Of a stretch of DNA of 64,000 nucleotides, positions 51,798 to 64,000 are shown in pieces. The first letter of the stretch is position 1. Each line of letters opens with the position of its first letter. The notes beneath the pieces were generated by a model. It had not been told where the DNA came from. It worked only from the letters and a program-made list of their open reading frames with translations, and ran no database searches. Position numbers and translations under genes: made by a program. Origin of the DNA: Oasisia sp. SBJ-2009 (Eukaryota > Annelida > Polychaeta > Sabellida > Siboglinidae); the NCBI GenBank assembly GCA_964017155.1, contig OZ024861.1:248001-312000 (forward strand). The letters run 5' to 3'.

Positions 51798-54314
51798 TGA
51801 GGTGCGTCCGACTTGTACATAAGTGCCAAATAGTGAAATACTGAAAACAAATTGGGAGTATACGTGCTTTTATGAGAGAGTGCGCGTGAAGTTGCGCGCC
51901 CGGAAGTGTAGGCATTTATGTACAAGTCGGGCCCACCTCAATTTTGGTATTATAACTCTATCTTTGCCAACATTTGATACTTGATTTTGTTAATTCAATA
52001 AATTATATTCATCTTGCGCATATTAATGTTTTATATACAGCGCGTCTTAGCAGACTTTTGAGGTCGAAAAGACAGCGTGGTCGGCATAAACAAACTGTTT
52101 ATCGCTCATTTCATATGCACAGCGCAGTAACATGCACCTCTTCGCTTGCGACTGGCACAATTCGCGCTGTCTTTTCGACCTCAAAAGTTTGCCAAGACGC
52201 GCTGTTTATAAAACATAAATACGCGCAAGATGATTACAATTGAATGAATTAATTTAATCAAGTATCAAATGTTGGCAAAAATACTGATATAATAGCAACA
52301 TTGAGGTGTTTCCGACTTGTACATAAGTGCCAAATAGTGAAATACTGAAAACAAATTGAGAGTATACGTGCTTTTATGAGAGATTGCGCGTGAAGGTACG
52401 CGCCCGCAAGTGTTGGCACTTATGTACAAGTCGGGCCCACCTCAATTTTGGTATCATAACTGTATTTTTGCCAACATTTGATACTTGATTTTGTTAATTC
52501 AATCAATTATATTCATCTTGCGCATATTTATGTTTTATATACAGCGCGTCTTAGCATACTTTTGAGGCCGAAAAGACAGCGCGGTAGGCATAAACAAACT
52601 GTTTATCGCTCATTTCATATGCTCAGCGCAGTGACATGCACCGCTGCGCTTGCGACTGGAAAAATCGCGCTGTCTTTTCGACCTCAAAAGTTTCCCAAGA
52701 CGCGCTGTTTATAAAACATAAATACGCGCAAGATGATTATAATTGAATGAATTAATTTAATCAAGTATCAAATGTTGGTAAAAATACTGATATAATAGCA
52801 ACATTGAGGTGGGTCCGACTTGTACATAAGTGCCAAATAGTGAAATACTGAAAACAAATTGGGGGTATACGTGCTTTTATGAGAGAGTGCGCGTGAAGTT
52901 GCGCGCCCGCAAGTGTAGGCATTTATGTACAAGTCGGGCCCACCTCAATTTTGGTATTATAACTGTATCTTTGCCAACATTTGATACTTGATTTTGTTAA
53001 TTCAATCAATTATAATCATCTGGCGCATATTAATGTTTTATATACAGCGCGTCTTAGCAGACTTTTGAGGTCGAAAAGACAGCGTGGTCGGCATAAACAA
53101 ACTGTTTATCGCTCATTTCATATGCACAGCGCAGTAACATGCACCGCTGCGCTTGCGACTGGCACAAATCGCGCTGTCTTTTCGACCTCAAAAGTTTGCC
53201 AAGACGCGCTGTTTATAGAACATAAATACGCGCAAGATGATTAAAATTGAATGAATTAATTTAATCAAGTATCAAATGTTGGCAAAAATACTGATATAAT
53301 AGCAACATTGAGGTGTTTCCGACTTGTACATAAGTGCCAAATAGTGAAATACTGACAACAAATTGAGAGTATACGTGCTTTTATGAGAGATTGCGCGTGA
53401 AGGTACGCGCCCGCAAGTGTTGGCACTTATGTACAAGTCGGGCCCACCTCAATTTTGGTATCATAACTGTATTTTTGCCAACATTTGATACTTGATTTTG
53501 TTAATTCAATCAATTATATTCATCTTGCGCATATTTATGTTTTATATACAGCGCGTCTTAGCAGACTTTTGAGGCCGAAAAGACAGCGCGGTCGGCATAA
53601 ACAAACTGTTTATCGCTCATTTCATATGCTCAGCGCAGTGACATGCACCGCTGCGCTTGCGACTGGAAAAATCGCGCTGTCTTTTCGACCTCAAAAGTTT
53701 GCCAAGACGCGCTGTTTATAAAACATAAATACGCGCAAGATGATTATAATTGAATGAATTAATTTAATCAAGTATCAAATGTTGGTAAAATACTGATATA
53801 ATAGCAACATTGAGGTGGGTCCGACTTGTACATAAGTGCCAAATAGTGAAATACTGAAAACAAATTGGGAGTATACGTGCTTTTATGAGAGAGTGCGCGT
53901 GAAGTTGCGCGCCCGCAAGTGTAGGCATTTATGTACAAGTCGGGCCCACCTCAATTTTGGTATTATAACTCTATCTTTGCCAACATTTGATACTTGATTT
54001 TGTTAATTCAATCAATTATATTCATCTTGCGCATATTAATGTTTTATATACAGCGCGTCTTAGCAGACTTTTGAGGTCGAAAAGACAGCGTGGTCGGCAT
54101 AAACAAACTGTTTATCGCTCATTTCATATGCACAGCGCAGTAACATGCACCTCTTCGCTTGCGACTGGCACAATTCGCGCTGTCTTTTCGACCTCAAAAG
54201 TTTGCCAAGACGCGCTGTTTATAAAACATAAATACGCGCAAGATGATTACAATTGAATGAATTAATTTAATCAAGTATCAAATGTTGGCAAAAATACTGA
54301 TATAATAGCAACAT
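51798..54314. repeat. Array segment 14: S P N Y S
   Basis: Unit starts: 51798 S (GAGGTGCGTCC, private CCCGGAAGTG and TCAATAAATT), 52302 P (private GCGGTAGGC), 52805 N (TTGGGGGTATAC), 53309 Y (private ACTGACAAC), 53811 S. The S units at 51798 and 53811 share GATTACAATTG, marking a four-unit step of 2,013 bp. P units from here to 57 kb lack the TTGTAAATTC variant of P units further left. Confidence 0.88.
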
Positions 54315-57300
54315 TGAGGTGTTTCCGACTTGTACATAAGTGCCAAATAGTGAAATACTGAAAACAAATTGAGAGTATACGTGCTTTTATGAGAGATTGC
54401 GCGTGAAGGTACGCGCCCGCAAGTGTTGGCACTTATGTACAAGTCGGGCCCACCTCAATTTTGGTATCATAACTGTATTTTTGCCAACATTTGATACTTG
54501 ATTTTGTTAATTCAATCAATTATATTCATCTTGCGCATATTTATGTTTTATATACAGCGCGTCTTAGCATACTTTTGAGGCCGAAAAGACAGCGCGGTCG
54601 GCATAAACAAACTGTTTATCGCTCATTTCATATGCTCAGCGCAGTGACATGCACCGCTGCGCTTGCGACTGGAAAAATCGCGCTGTCTTTTCGACCTCAA
54701 AAGTTTCCCAAGACGCGCTGTTTATAAAACATAAATACGCGCAAGATGATTATAATTGAATGAATTAATTTAATCAAGTATCAAATGTTGGTAAAAATAC
54801 TGATATAATAGCAAAATTGAGGTGGGTCCGACTTGTACATAAGTGCCAAATAGTGAAATACTGAAAACAAATTGGGAGTATACGTGCTTTTATGAGAGAG
54901 TGCGCGTGAAGTTGCGCGCCCGCAAGTGTAGGCATTTATGTACAAGTCGGGCCCACCTCAATTTTGGTATTATAACTGTATCTTTGCCAACATTTGATAC
55001 TTTATTTTGTTAATTCAATCAATTATAATCATCTGGCGCATATTAATGTTTTATATACAGCGCGTCTTAGCAGACTTTTGAGGTCGAAAAGACAGCGTGG
55101 TCGGCATAAACAAACTGTTTATCGCTCACTTCATATGCACAGCGCAGTAACATGCACCGCTGCGCTTGCGACTGGCACAAATCGCGCTGTCTTTTCGACC
55201 TCAAAAGTTTGCCAAGACGCGCTGTTTATAGAACATAAATACGCGCAAGATGATTAAAATTGAATGAATTAATTTAATCAAGTATCAAATGTTGGCAAAA
55301 ATACTGATATAATAGCAACATTGAGGTGTTTCCGACTTGTACATAAGTGCCAAATAGTGAAATACTGAAAACAAATTGAGAGTATACGTGCTTTTATGAG
55401 AGATTGCGCGTGAAGGTACGCGCCCGCAAGTGTTGGCACTTATGTACAAGTCGGGCCCACCTCAATTTTGGTATCATAACTGTATTTTTGCCAACATTTG
55501 ATACTTGATTTTGTTAATTCAATCAATTATATTCATCTTGCGCATATTTATGTTTTATATACTGCGCGTCTTAGCAGACTTTTGAGGCCGAAAAGACAGC
55601 GCGGTCGGCATAAACAAACTGTTTATCGCTCATTTCATATGCTCAGCGCAGTGACATGCACCGCTGCGCTTGCGACTGGAAAAATCGCGCTGTCTTTTCG
55701 ACCTCAAAAGTTTGCCAAGACGCGCTGTTTATAAAACATAAATACGCGCAAGATGATTATAATTGAATGAATTAATTTAATCAAGTATCAAATGTTGGCA
55801 AAAATACTGATATAATAGCAACATTGAGGTGTTTCCGACTTGTACATAAGTGCCAAATAGTGAAATACTGAAAACAAATTGAGAGTATACGTGCTTTTAT
55901 GAGAGATTGCGCGTGAAGGTACGCGCCCGCAAGTGTTGGCACTTATGTACAAGTCGGGCCCACCTCAATTTTGGTATCATAACTGTATTTTTGCCAACAT
56001 TTGATACTTGATTTTGTTAATTCAATCAATTATATTCATCTTGCGCATATTTATGTTTTATATACAGCGCGTCTTAGCATACTTTTGAGGCCGAAAAGAC
56101 AGCGCGGTCGGCATAAACAAACTGTTTATCGCTCATTTCATATGCTCAGCGCAGTGACATGCACCGCTGCGCTTGCGACTGGAAAAATCGCGCTGTCTTT
56201 TCGACCTCAAAAGTTTCCCAAGACGCGCTGTTTATAAAACATAAATACGCGCAAGATGATTATAATTGAATGAATTAATTTAATCAAGTATCAAATGTTG
56301 GTAAAAATACTGATATAATAGCAAAATTGAGGTGGGTCCGACTTGTACATAAGTGCCAAATAGTGAAATACTGAAAACAAATTGGGAGTATACGTGCTTT
56401 TATGAGAGAGTGCGCGTGAAGTTGCGCGCCCGCAAGTGTAGGCATTTATGTACAAGTCGGGCCCACCTCAATTTTGGTATTATAACTGTATCTTTGCCAA
56501 CATTTGATACTTTATTTTGTTAATTCAATCAATTATAATCATCTGGCGCATATTAATGTTTTATATACAGCGCGTCTTAGCAGACTTTTGAGGTCGAAAA
56601 GACAGCGTGGTCGGCATAAACAAACTGTTTATCGCTCACTTCATATGCACAGCGCAGTAACATGCACCGCTGCGCTTGCGACTGGCACAAATCGCGCTGT
56701 CTTTTCGACCTCAAAAGTTTGCCAAGACGCGCTGTTTATAGAACATAAATACGCGCAAGATGATTAAAATTGAATGAATTAATTTAATCAAGTATCAAAT
56801 GTTGGCAAAAATACTGATATAATAGCAACATTGAGGTGTTTCCGACTTGTACATAAGTGCCAAATAGTGAAATACTGAAAACAAATTGAGAGTATACGTG
56901 CTTTTATGAGAGATTGCGCGTGAAGGTACGCGCCCGCAAGTGTTGGCACTTATGTACAAGTCGGGCCCACCTCAATTTTGGTATCATAACTGTATTTTTG
57001 CCAACATTTGATACTTGATTTTGTTAATTCAATCAATTATATTCATCTTGCGCATATTTATGTTTTATATACAGCGCGTCTTAGCAGACTTTTGAGGCCG
57101 AAAAGACAGCGCGGTCGGCATAAACAAACTGTTTATCGCTCATTTCATATGCTCAGCGCAGTGACATGCACCGCTGCGCTTGCGACTGGAAAAATCGCGC
57201 TGTCTTTTCGACCTCAAAAGTTTGCCAAGACGCGCTGTTTATAAAACATAAATACGCGCAAGATGATTATAATTGAATGAATTAATTTAATCAAGTATCA

Positions 57301-57334
57301 AATGTTGGCAAAAATACTGATATAATAGCAACAT
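54315..57334. repeat. Array segment 15: trimer P N Y in two tandem copies
   Basis: Unit starts: 54315 P, 54818 N, 55322 Y, then 55825 P, 56328 N, 56832 Y. The period is 1,510 bp. Private markers present only in these two copies are AGCAAAATTGAGG, GATACTTTATTTTG and CGCTCACTTC. The single copy-specific change I noticed is ATACTGCGCG near 55563, so this is among the youngest duplications in the window. Confidence 0.92.
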
Positions 57335-60300
57335 TGAGGTGTTTCCGACTTGTACATAAGTGCCAAATAGTGAAATACTGAAAACAAATTGAGAGTATAC
57401 GTGCTTTTATGAGAGATTGCGCGTGAAGGTACGGGCCCGCAAGTGTTGGCACTTATGTACAAGTCGGGCCCACCTCAATTTTGGTATCGTAACTGTATTT
57501 TTGCCAACATTTGATACTTGATTTTGTTAATTCAATCAATTATATTCATCTTGCGCATATTTATGTTTTATATACAGCGCGTCTTAGCAGACTTTTGAGG
57601 CCGAAAAGACAGCGCGGTCGGCATAAACAAACTGTTTATCGCTCATTTCATATGCTCAGCGCAATGACATGCACCGCTGCGCTTGCGACTGGAAAAATCG
57701 CGCTGTCTTTTCGACCTCAAAAGTTTGCCAAGACGCGCTGTTTATAAAACATAAATACGCGCAAGATGATTATAATTGAATGAATTAATTTAATCAAGTA
57801 TCAAATGTTGGTAAAATACTGATATAATAGCAACATTGAGGTGGGTCCGACTTGTACATAAGTGCCAAATAGTGAAATACTGAAAACAAATTGGGAGTAT
57901 ACGTGCTTTTATGAGAGAGTGCGCGTGAAGTTGCGCGCCCGCAAGTGTAGGCATTTATGTACAAGTCGGGCCCACCTCAATTTTGGTATTATAACTGTAT
58001 CTTTGCCAACATTTGATACTTGATTTTGTTAATTCAATCAATTATATTCATCTTGCGCATATTAATGTTTTATATACAGCGCGTCTTAGCAGACTTTTGA
58101 GGTCGAAAAGACAGCGTGGTCGGCATAAACAAACTGTTTATCGCTCATTTCATATGCACAGCGCAGTAACATGCACCTCTTCGCTTGCGACTGGCACAAT
58201 TCGCGCTGTCTTTTCGACCTCAAAAGTTTGCCAAGACGCGCTGTTTATAAAACATAAATACGCGCAAGATGATTATAATTGAATGAATTAATTTAATCAA
58301 GTATCAAATGTTGGCAAAAATACTGACATAATAGCAACATTGAGGTGTTTCCGACTTGTACATAAGTGCCAAATAGTGAAATACTGAAAACAAATTGAGA
58401 GTATACGTGCTTTTATGAGAGATTGCGCGTGAAGGTACGCGCCCGCAAGAGTTGGCACTTATGTACAAGTCGGGCCCACCTCAATTTTGGTCTCAAACTG
58501 TATTTTTGCCAACATTTGATACTTGATTTTGTTAATTCAATCAATTATATTCATCTTGCGCATATTTATGTTTTATATACAGCGCGTCTTAGCATACTTT
58601 TGAGGCCGAAAAGACAGCGCGGTCGGCATAAACAAACTGTTTATCGCTCATTTCATATGCTCAGCGCAGTGACATGCACCGCTGCGCTTGCGACTGGAAA
58701 AATCGCGCTGTCTTTTCGACCTCAAAAGTTTGCCAAGACGCGCTGTTTATAAAACATAAATACGCGCAAGATGATTATAATTGAATGAATTAATTTAATC
58801 AAGTATCAAATGTTGGTAAAAATACTGATATAATAGCAACATTGAGGTGGGTCCGACTTGTACATAAGTGCCAAATAGTGAAATACTGAAAACAAATTGG
58901 GAGTATACGTGCTTTTATGAGAGAGTGCGCGTGAAGTTGCGCGCCCGCAAGTGTAGGCATTTATGTACAAGTCGGGCCCACCTCAATTTTGGTATTATAA
59001 CTGTATCTTTGCCAACATTTGATACTTGATTTTGTTAATTCAATCAATTATAATCATCTTGCGCATATTAATGTTTTATATACAGCGCGTCTTAGCAGAC
59101 TTTTGAGGTCGAAAAGACAGCGTGGTCGGCATAAACAAACTGTTTATCGCTCATTTCATATGCCTAGCGCAGTAACATGCACCTCTTCGCTCGCGACTGG
59201 CACAATTCGCGCTGTCTTTTCGACCTCAAAAGTTTGCCAAGACGCGCTGTTTATAAAACATAAATACGCGCAAGATGATTATAATTGAATGAGTTAATTT
59301 AATCAAGTATCAAATGTTGGCAAAAATACTGATATAATAGCAACATTGAGGTGTTTCCGACTTGTACATAAGTGCCAAATAGTGAAATACTGAAAACAAA
59401 TTGAGAGTATACGTGCTTTTATGAGAGATTGCGCGTGAAGGTACGCGCCCGCAAGTGTTGGCACTTATGTACAAGTCGGGCCCACCTCAATTTTGGTATC
59501 ATAACTGTATTTTTGCCAACATTTGATACTTGATTTTGTTAATTCAATCAATTATATTCATCTTGCGCATATTTATGTTTTATATACAGCGCGTCTTAGC
59601 AGACTTTTGAGGCCGAAAAGACAGCGCGGTCGGCATAAACAAACTGTTTATCGCTCATTTCATATGCTCAGCGCAGTGACATGCACCGCTGCGCTTGCGA
59701 CTGGAAAAATCGCGCTGTCTTTTCGACCTCAAAAGTTTGCCAAGACGCGCTGTTTATAAAACATAAATACGCGCAAGATGATTATAATTGAATGAATTAA
59801 TTTAATCAAGTATCAAATGTTGGCAAAAATAGTGATATAATAGCAACATTGAGGTGTTTCCGACTTGTACATAAGTGCCAAATAGTGAAATACTGAAAAC
59901 AAATTGAGAGTATACGTGCTTTTATGAGAGATTGCGCGTGAAGGTACGGGCCCGCAAGTGTTGGCACTTATGTACAAGTCGGGCCCACCTCAATTTTGGT
60001 ATCGTAACTGTATTTTTGCCAACATTTGATACTTGATTTTGTTAATTCAATCAATTATATTCATCTTGCGCATATTTATGTTTTATATACAGCGCGTCTT
60101 AGCAGACTTTTGAGGCCGAAAAGACAGCGCGGTCGGCATAAACAAACTGTTTATCGCTCATTTCATATGCTCAGCGCAATGACATGCACCGCTGCGCTTG
60201 CGACTGGAAAAATCGCGCTGTCTTTTCGACCTCAAAAGTTTGCCAAGACGCGCTGTTTATAAAACATAAATACGCGCAAGATGATTATAATTGAATGAAT

Positions 60301-61862
60301 TAATTTAATCAAGTATCAAATGTTGGTAAAATACTGATATAATAGCAACATTGAGGTGGGTCCGACTTGTACATAAGTGCCAAATAGTGAAATACTGAAA
60401 ACAAATTGGGAGTATACGTGCTTTTATGAGAGAGTGCGCGTGAAGTTGCGCGCCCGCAAGTGTAGGCATTTATGTACAAGTCGGGCCCACCTCAATTTTG
60501 GTATTATAACTCTATCTTTGCCAACATTTGATACTTGATTTTGTTAATTCAATCAATTATATTCATCTTGCGCATATTAATGTTTTATATACAGCGCGTC
60601 TTAGCAGACTTTTGAGGTCGAAAAGACAGCGTGGTCGGCATAAACAAACTGTTTATCGCTCATTTCATATGCACAGCGCAGTAACATGCACCTCTTCGCT
60701 TGCGACTGGCACAATTCGCGCTGTCTTTTCGACCTCAAAAGTTGGCCAAGACGCGCTGTTTATAAAACATAAATACGCGCAAGATGATTATAATTGAATG
60801 AATTAATTTAATCAAGTATCAAATGTTGGTAAAAATACTGATATAATAGCAACATTGAGGTGGGTCCGACTTGTACATAAGTGCCAAATAGTGAAATACT
60901 GAAAACAAATTGGGAGTATACGTGCTTTTATGAGAGATTGCGCGTGAAGGTACGCGCCCGCAAGTGTTGGCACTTATGTACAAGTCGGGCCCACCTCAAT
61001 TTTGGTATCATAACTGTATTTTTGCCAACATTTGATACTTGATTTTGTTAATTCAATCAATTATATTCATCTTGCGCATATTTATGTTTTATATACAGCG
61101 CGTCTTAGCATACTTTTGAGGCCGAAAAGACAGCGCGGTCGGCATAAACAAACTGTTTATCGCTCATTTCATATGCTCAGCGCAGTGACATGCACCGCTG
61201 CGCTTGCGACTGGAAAAATCGCGCTGTCTTTTCGACCTCAAAAGTTTGCCAAGACGCGCTGTTTATAAAACATAAATACGCGCAAGATGATTATAATTGA
61301 ATGAATTAATTTAATCAAGTATCAAATGTTGGTAAAAATACTGATATAATAGCAACATTGAGGTGGGTCCGACTTGTACATAAGTGCCAAATAGTGAAAT
61401 ACTGAAAACAAATTGGGAGTATACGTGCTTTTATGAGAGAGTGCGCGTGAAGTTGCGCGCCCGCAAGTGTAGGCATTTATGTACAAGTCGGGCCCACCTC
61501 AATTTTGGTATTATAACTGTATCTTTGCCAACATTTGATACTTGATTTTGTTAATTCAATCAATTATATTCATCTTGCGCATATTAATGTTTTATATACA
61601 GCGCGTCTTAGCAGACTTTTGAGGTCGAAAAGACAGCGTGGTCGGCATAAACAAACTGTTTATCGCTCATTTCATATGCACAGCGCAGTAACATGCACCT
61701 CTTCGCTTGCGACTGGCACAATTCGCGCTGTCTTTTCGACCTCAAAAGTTTGCCAAGACGCGCTGTTTATAAAACATAAATACGCGCATGATGATTATAA
61801 TTGAATGAATTAATTTAATCAAGTATCAAATGTTGGCAAAAATACTGATATAATAGCAACAT
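57335..61862. repeat. Array segment 16: M S Ld T Y M S L-hybrid S
   Basis: Unit starts: 57335 M, 57837 S, 58341 Ld (private GGTCTCAAACTG), 58843 T (private ATGCCTAGCG), 59347 Y (private AATAGTGATAT), 59850 M, 60352 S (private GTTGGCCAAG), 60856 L hybrid, 61359 S (private GCGCATGATG). S-Ld-T recurs at 61359-62868, a seven-unit step of about 3,522 bp. Most units carry their own singleton change. Confidence 0.88.
60856..61358. repeat. Hybrid unit: IR1 form A into form B, L-type IR2
   Basis: IR1 starts as form A (GGGTCC, G at 60913) and is form B by 60938 (GATTGCG, GAAGGTA, GTTGGCACTT). The switch falls in the same 25-bp interval (offsets 58-83) as in the unit at 25649 but in the opposite direction. 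Confidence 0.82.
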
Positions 61863-63874
61863 TGAGGTGTTTCCGACTTGTACATAAGTGCCAAATAGTG
61901 AAATACTGAAAACAAATTCAGAGTATACGTGCTTTTATGAGAGATTGCGCGTGAAGGTACGCGCCCGCAAGAGTTGGCACTTATGTACAAGTCGGGCCCA
62001 CCTCAATTTTGGTATCAAACTGTATTTTTGCCAACATTTGATACTTGATTTTGTTAATTCAATCAATTATATTCATCTTGCGCATATTTATGTTTTATAT
62101 ACAGCGCGTCTTAGCATACTTTTGAGGCCGAAAAGACAGCGCAGTCGGCATAAACAAACTGTTTATCGCTCATTTCATATGCTCAGCGCAGTGACATGCA
62201 CCGCTGCGCTTGCGACTGGAAAAATCGCGCTGTCTTTTCGACCTCAAAAGTTTGCCAAGACGCGCTGTTTATAAAACATAAATACGCGCAAGATGATTAT
62301 AATTGAATGAATTAATTTAATCAAGTATCAAATGTTGGTAAAAATACTGATATAATAGCAACATTGAGGTGGGTCCGACTTGTACATAAGTGCCAAATAG
62401 TGAAATACTGAAAACAAATTGGGAGTATACGTGCTTTTATGAGAGAGTGCGCGTGAAGTTGCGCGCCCGCAAGTGTAGGCATTTATGTACAAGTCGGGCC
62501 CACCTCAATTTTGGTATTATAACTGTATCTTTGCCAACATTTGATACTTGATTTTGTTAATTCAATCAATTATAATCATCTTGCGCATATTAATGTTTTA
62601 TATACAGCGCGTCTTAGCAGACTTTTGAGGTCGAAAAGACAGCGTGGTCGGCATAAACAAACTGTTTATCGCTCATTTCATATGCACAGCGCAGTAACAT
62701 GCACCTCTTCGCTTGCGACTGGCACAATTCGCGCTGTCTTTTCGACCTCAAAAGTTTGCCAAGACGCGCTGTTTATAAAACATAAATACGCGCAAGATGA
62801 TTATAATTGAATGAGTTAATTTAATCAAGTATCAAATGTTGTCAAAAATACTGATATAATAGCAACATTGAGGTGTTTCCGACTTGTACATAAGTGCCAA
62901 ATAGTGAAATACTGAAAACAAATTGAGAGTATACGTGCTTTTATGAGAGATTGCGCGTGAAGGTACGCGCCCGCAAGTGTTGGCACTTATGTACAAGTCG
63001 GGCCCACCTCAATTTTGGTATCATAACTGTATTTTTGCCAACATTTGATACTTGATTTTGTTAATTCAATCAATTATATTCATCTTGCGCATATTTATGT
63101 TTTATATACAGCGCGTCTTAGCATACTTTTGAGGCCGAAAAGACAGCGCGGTCGGCATAAACAAACTGTTTATCGCTCATTTCATATGCTCAGCGCAGTG
63201 ACATGCACCGCTGCGCTTGCGACTGGAAAAATCGCGCTGTCTTTTCGACCTCAAAAGTTTGCCAAGACGCGCTGTTTATAAAACATAAATACGCGCAAGA
63301 TGATTATAATTGAATGAATTAATTTAATCAAGTATCAAATGTTGGTAAAAATACTGATATAATAGCAACATTGAGGTGGGTCCGACTTGTACATAAGTGC
63401 CAAATAGTGAAATACTGAAAACAAATTGGGAGTATACGTGCTTTTATGAGAGAGTGCGCGTGAAGTTGCGCGCCCGCAAGTGTAGGCATTTATGTACAAG
63501 TCGGGCCCACCTCAATTTTGGTATCATAACTGTATCTTTGCCAACATTTTATACTTGATTTTGTTAATTCAATCAATTATAATCATCTTGCGCATATTAA
63601 TGTTTTATATACAGCGCGTCTTAGCAGACTTTTGAGGTCGAAAAGACAGCGTGGTCGGCATAAACAAACTGTTTATCGCTCATTTCATATGCACAGCGCA
63701 GTAACATGCACCGCTGCGCTTGCGACTGGAAAAATCGCGCTGTCTTTTCGACCTCAGAAGTTTGCCAAGACGCGCTGTTTATAACACATAAATACGCGCA
63801 AGATGATTATAATTGAATGAATTAATTTAATCAAGTATCAAATGTTGGCAAAAATACTGATATAATAGCAACAT
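61863..63874. repeat. Array segment 17: Ld T L K
   Basis: Unit starts: 61863 Ld (private AAATTCAGAG, GCGCAGTCGG), 62365 T (TTGTCAAAAATAC near its end), 62869 L, 63372 K (private AACATTTTATAC, GGTATCATAAC with a form A IR1). The order continues the mixed pattern of segment 16. Confidence 0.88.
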
Positions 63875-64000
63875 TGAGGTGTTTCCGACTTGTACATAAG
63901 TGCCAAATAGTGAAATACTGAAAACAAATTGAGAGTATACGTGCTTTTATGAGAGATTGCGCGTGAAGGTACGCGCCCGCAAGTGTTGGCACTTATGTAC
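63875..64000. repeat. Partial unit cut by the window edge
   Basis: This is form B IR1 from TGAGGTGTTTCC through the loop to GGCACTTATGTAC. The sequence stops inside the IR1 right arm, so the array continues beyond the window. Confidence 0.95.

Larger units (their letters stand above)
1..64000. repeat. Satellite array of ~503-bp double-palindromic units, filling the window
   Basis: The motif TGAGGTG followed by CCGACTTGTACATAAG recurs every 496 to 504 bp from position 1 to 63875, all in one orientation, giving 127 full units and one partial unit (mean step about 503 bp). Units differ by scattered substitutions and 1- to 8-bp indels, and I found no break in register and no foreign insertion. 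Every part of a unit belongs to one of two adjacent inverted repeats, IR1 (offsets 1-143) and IR2 (offsets 144-504). Unit length classes follow small indels: S, N, G and T units are mostly 504 bp, Y, P, L and K mostly 503 bp, M 502 bp, F 501 bp and X 496 bp. Homogeneous arrays of this size are typical of eukaryotic satellites. A centromeric, pericentromeric or sex-chromosome location is inference only. The array continues beyond both window edges. Confidence 0.98.

Noticed and set aside
61888..62274. 128-codon plus-strand frame, the longest in the window, and related 109-codon frames (24229, 28246, 36793, 58423)
   Set aside because: These are the same unit frame extended upstream by the 1-bp deletion in Ld units. 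The extra length follows from the indel and not from a distinct gene.
681..63281. Recurring 78-, 87- and 89-codon open frames on the plus strand, one per unit (for example 681-917 and 1184-1447)
   Set aside because: They start at TTG rather than ATG, cross an IR2 arm and loop, and change frame and C-terminus through 1-bp indels between subtypes. They are broken by stops in some units (1, 8050) and frameshifts in others (3524, 11570). The recurrence comes from the DNA repeat, with no sign of coding constraint.
1..64000. A previously undescribed multi-gene system
   Set aside because: No unique sequence or coding potential exists outside the satellite units, so there is no room for one in this window.

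Overview
The window is one uninterrupted block of satellite DNA. I count 127 complete head-to-tail copies of a unit of about 503 bp (individual copies 496 to 504 bp) plus a 126-bp partial copy at the right edge. I see no gene, RNA gene, transposase, insertion or unique sequence anywhere, and the array runs off both edges. This points to a eukaryotic genome, most likely a heterochromatic, pericentromeric or centromeric locus, or a satellite-rich sex or B chromosome. The sequence gives no basis for naming a species. CpG dinucleotides in the loops are well preserved, which would fit an invertebrate with little germline methylation, but this is weak evidence.

Each unit is almost entirely palindromic. 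It is two inverted repeats set back to back with no spacer. IR1 (about 143 bp) has 30-bp arms around an 83-bp loop. IR2 (about 361 bp) has arms of up to about 137 bp around an 87-bp loop; the inner 112 bp of its arms match at roughly 91 percent. The array is therefore a chain of alternating small and large potential hairpins or cruciforms, and it reads nearly the same on both strands apart from the loops.

Units fall into recognisable subtypes. IR1 has form A (offset 8-10 GGT, offset 58 G, offset 83 G) and form B (offset 8-10 TTT, offset 58 A, offset 83 T). IR2 subtypes, named here for convenience, are: S (loop with CCTCTTCGC), N (left arm with AATCATCTGG), P (AGCATACT plus right-arm TTTCCCAAG), L (AGCATACT plus TTTGCCAAG), Ld (L with a 1-bp deletion giving GTATCAAACTG), Y (AGCAGACT, loop GCGCAGTGAC), M (as Y but GCGCAATGAC), F (M with a 1-bp deletion giving GAAAAACAG), G (AGCGGAGTAAC and TCGAGCTG), T (N-like left arm with S loop), K (N-like left arm, Y-like loop end, CCTCAGAAG) and X (L/S hybrid with an 8-bp deletion).

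Layout: 1-12.1 kb is a mixed zone with S-P-N-Y, G-Y and Y runs. At 12.1-23.6 kb an S-P-N-Y-S-L/M-S-P-N nonamer occurs twice, separated by F-S-P-N-F. At 23.6-32.2 kb an octamer (Ld-T-X-Y-M-S-L-K) is tandemly duplicated. 32.2-35.2 kb is a partial copy ending in a hybrid unit. 35.2-40.2 kb repeats the 22.6-27.7 kb block. 40.2-45.3 kb is a pentamer (S-Y-M-S-L) in two copies. 45.3-51.8 kb is rich in K units. At 51.8-57.3 kb S-P-N-Y and a P-N-Y trimer are duplicated, and 57.3-64 kb is mixed again. Private variants shared between copies show repeated block duplication with steps of 2, 3, 4, 5, 6, 7, 8, 14 and 25 units. Hybrid units mark several exchange points, and a few variants appear at mirror positions in the two arms, as expected from arm-to-arm conversion.

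The most interesting result is the combination of a fully palindromic unit, mirrored mutations between arms, and exchange points clustered at the inner end of an IR2 arm. No protein-coding system is present.
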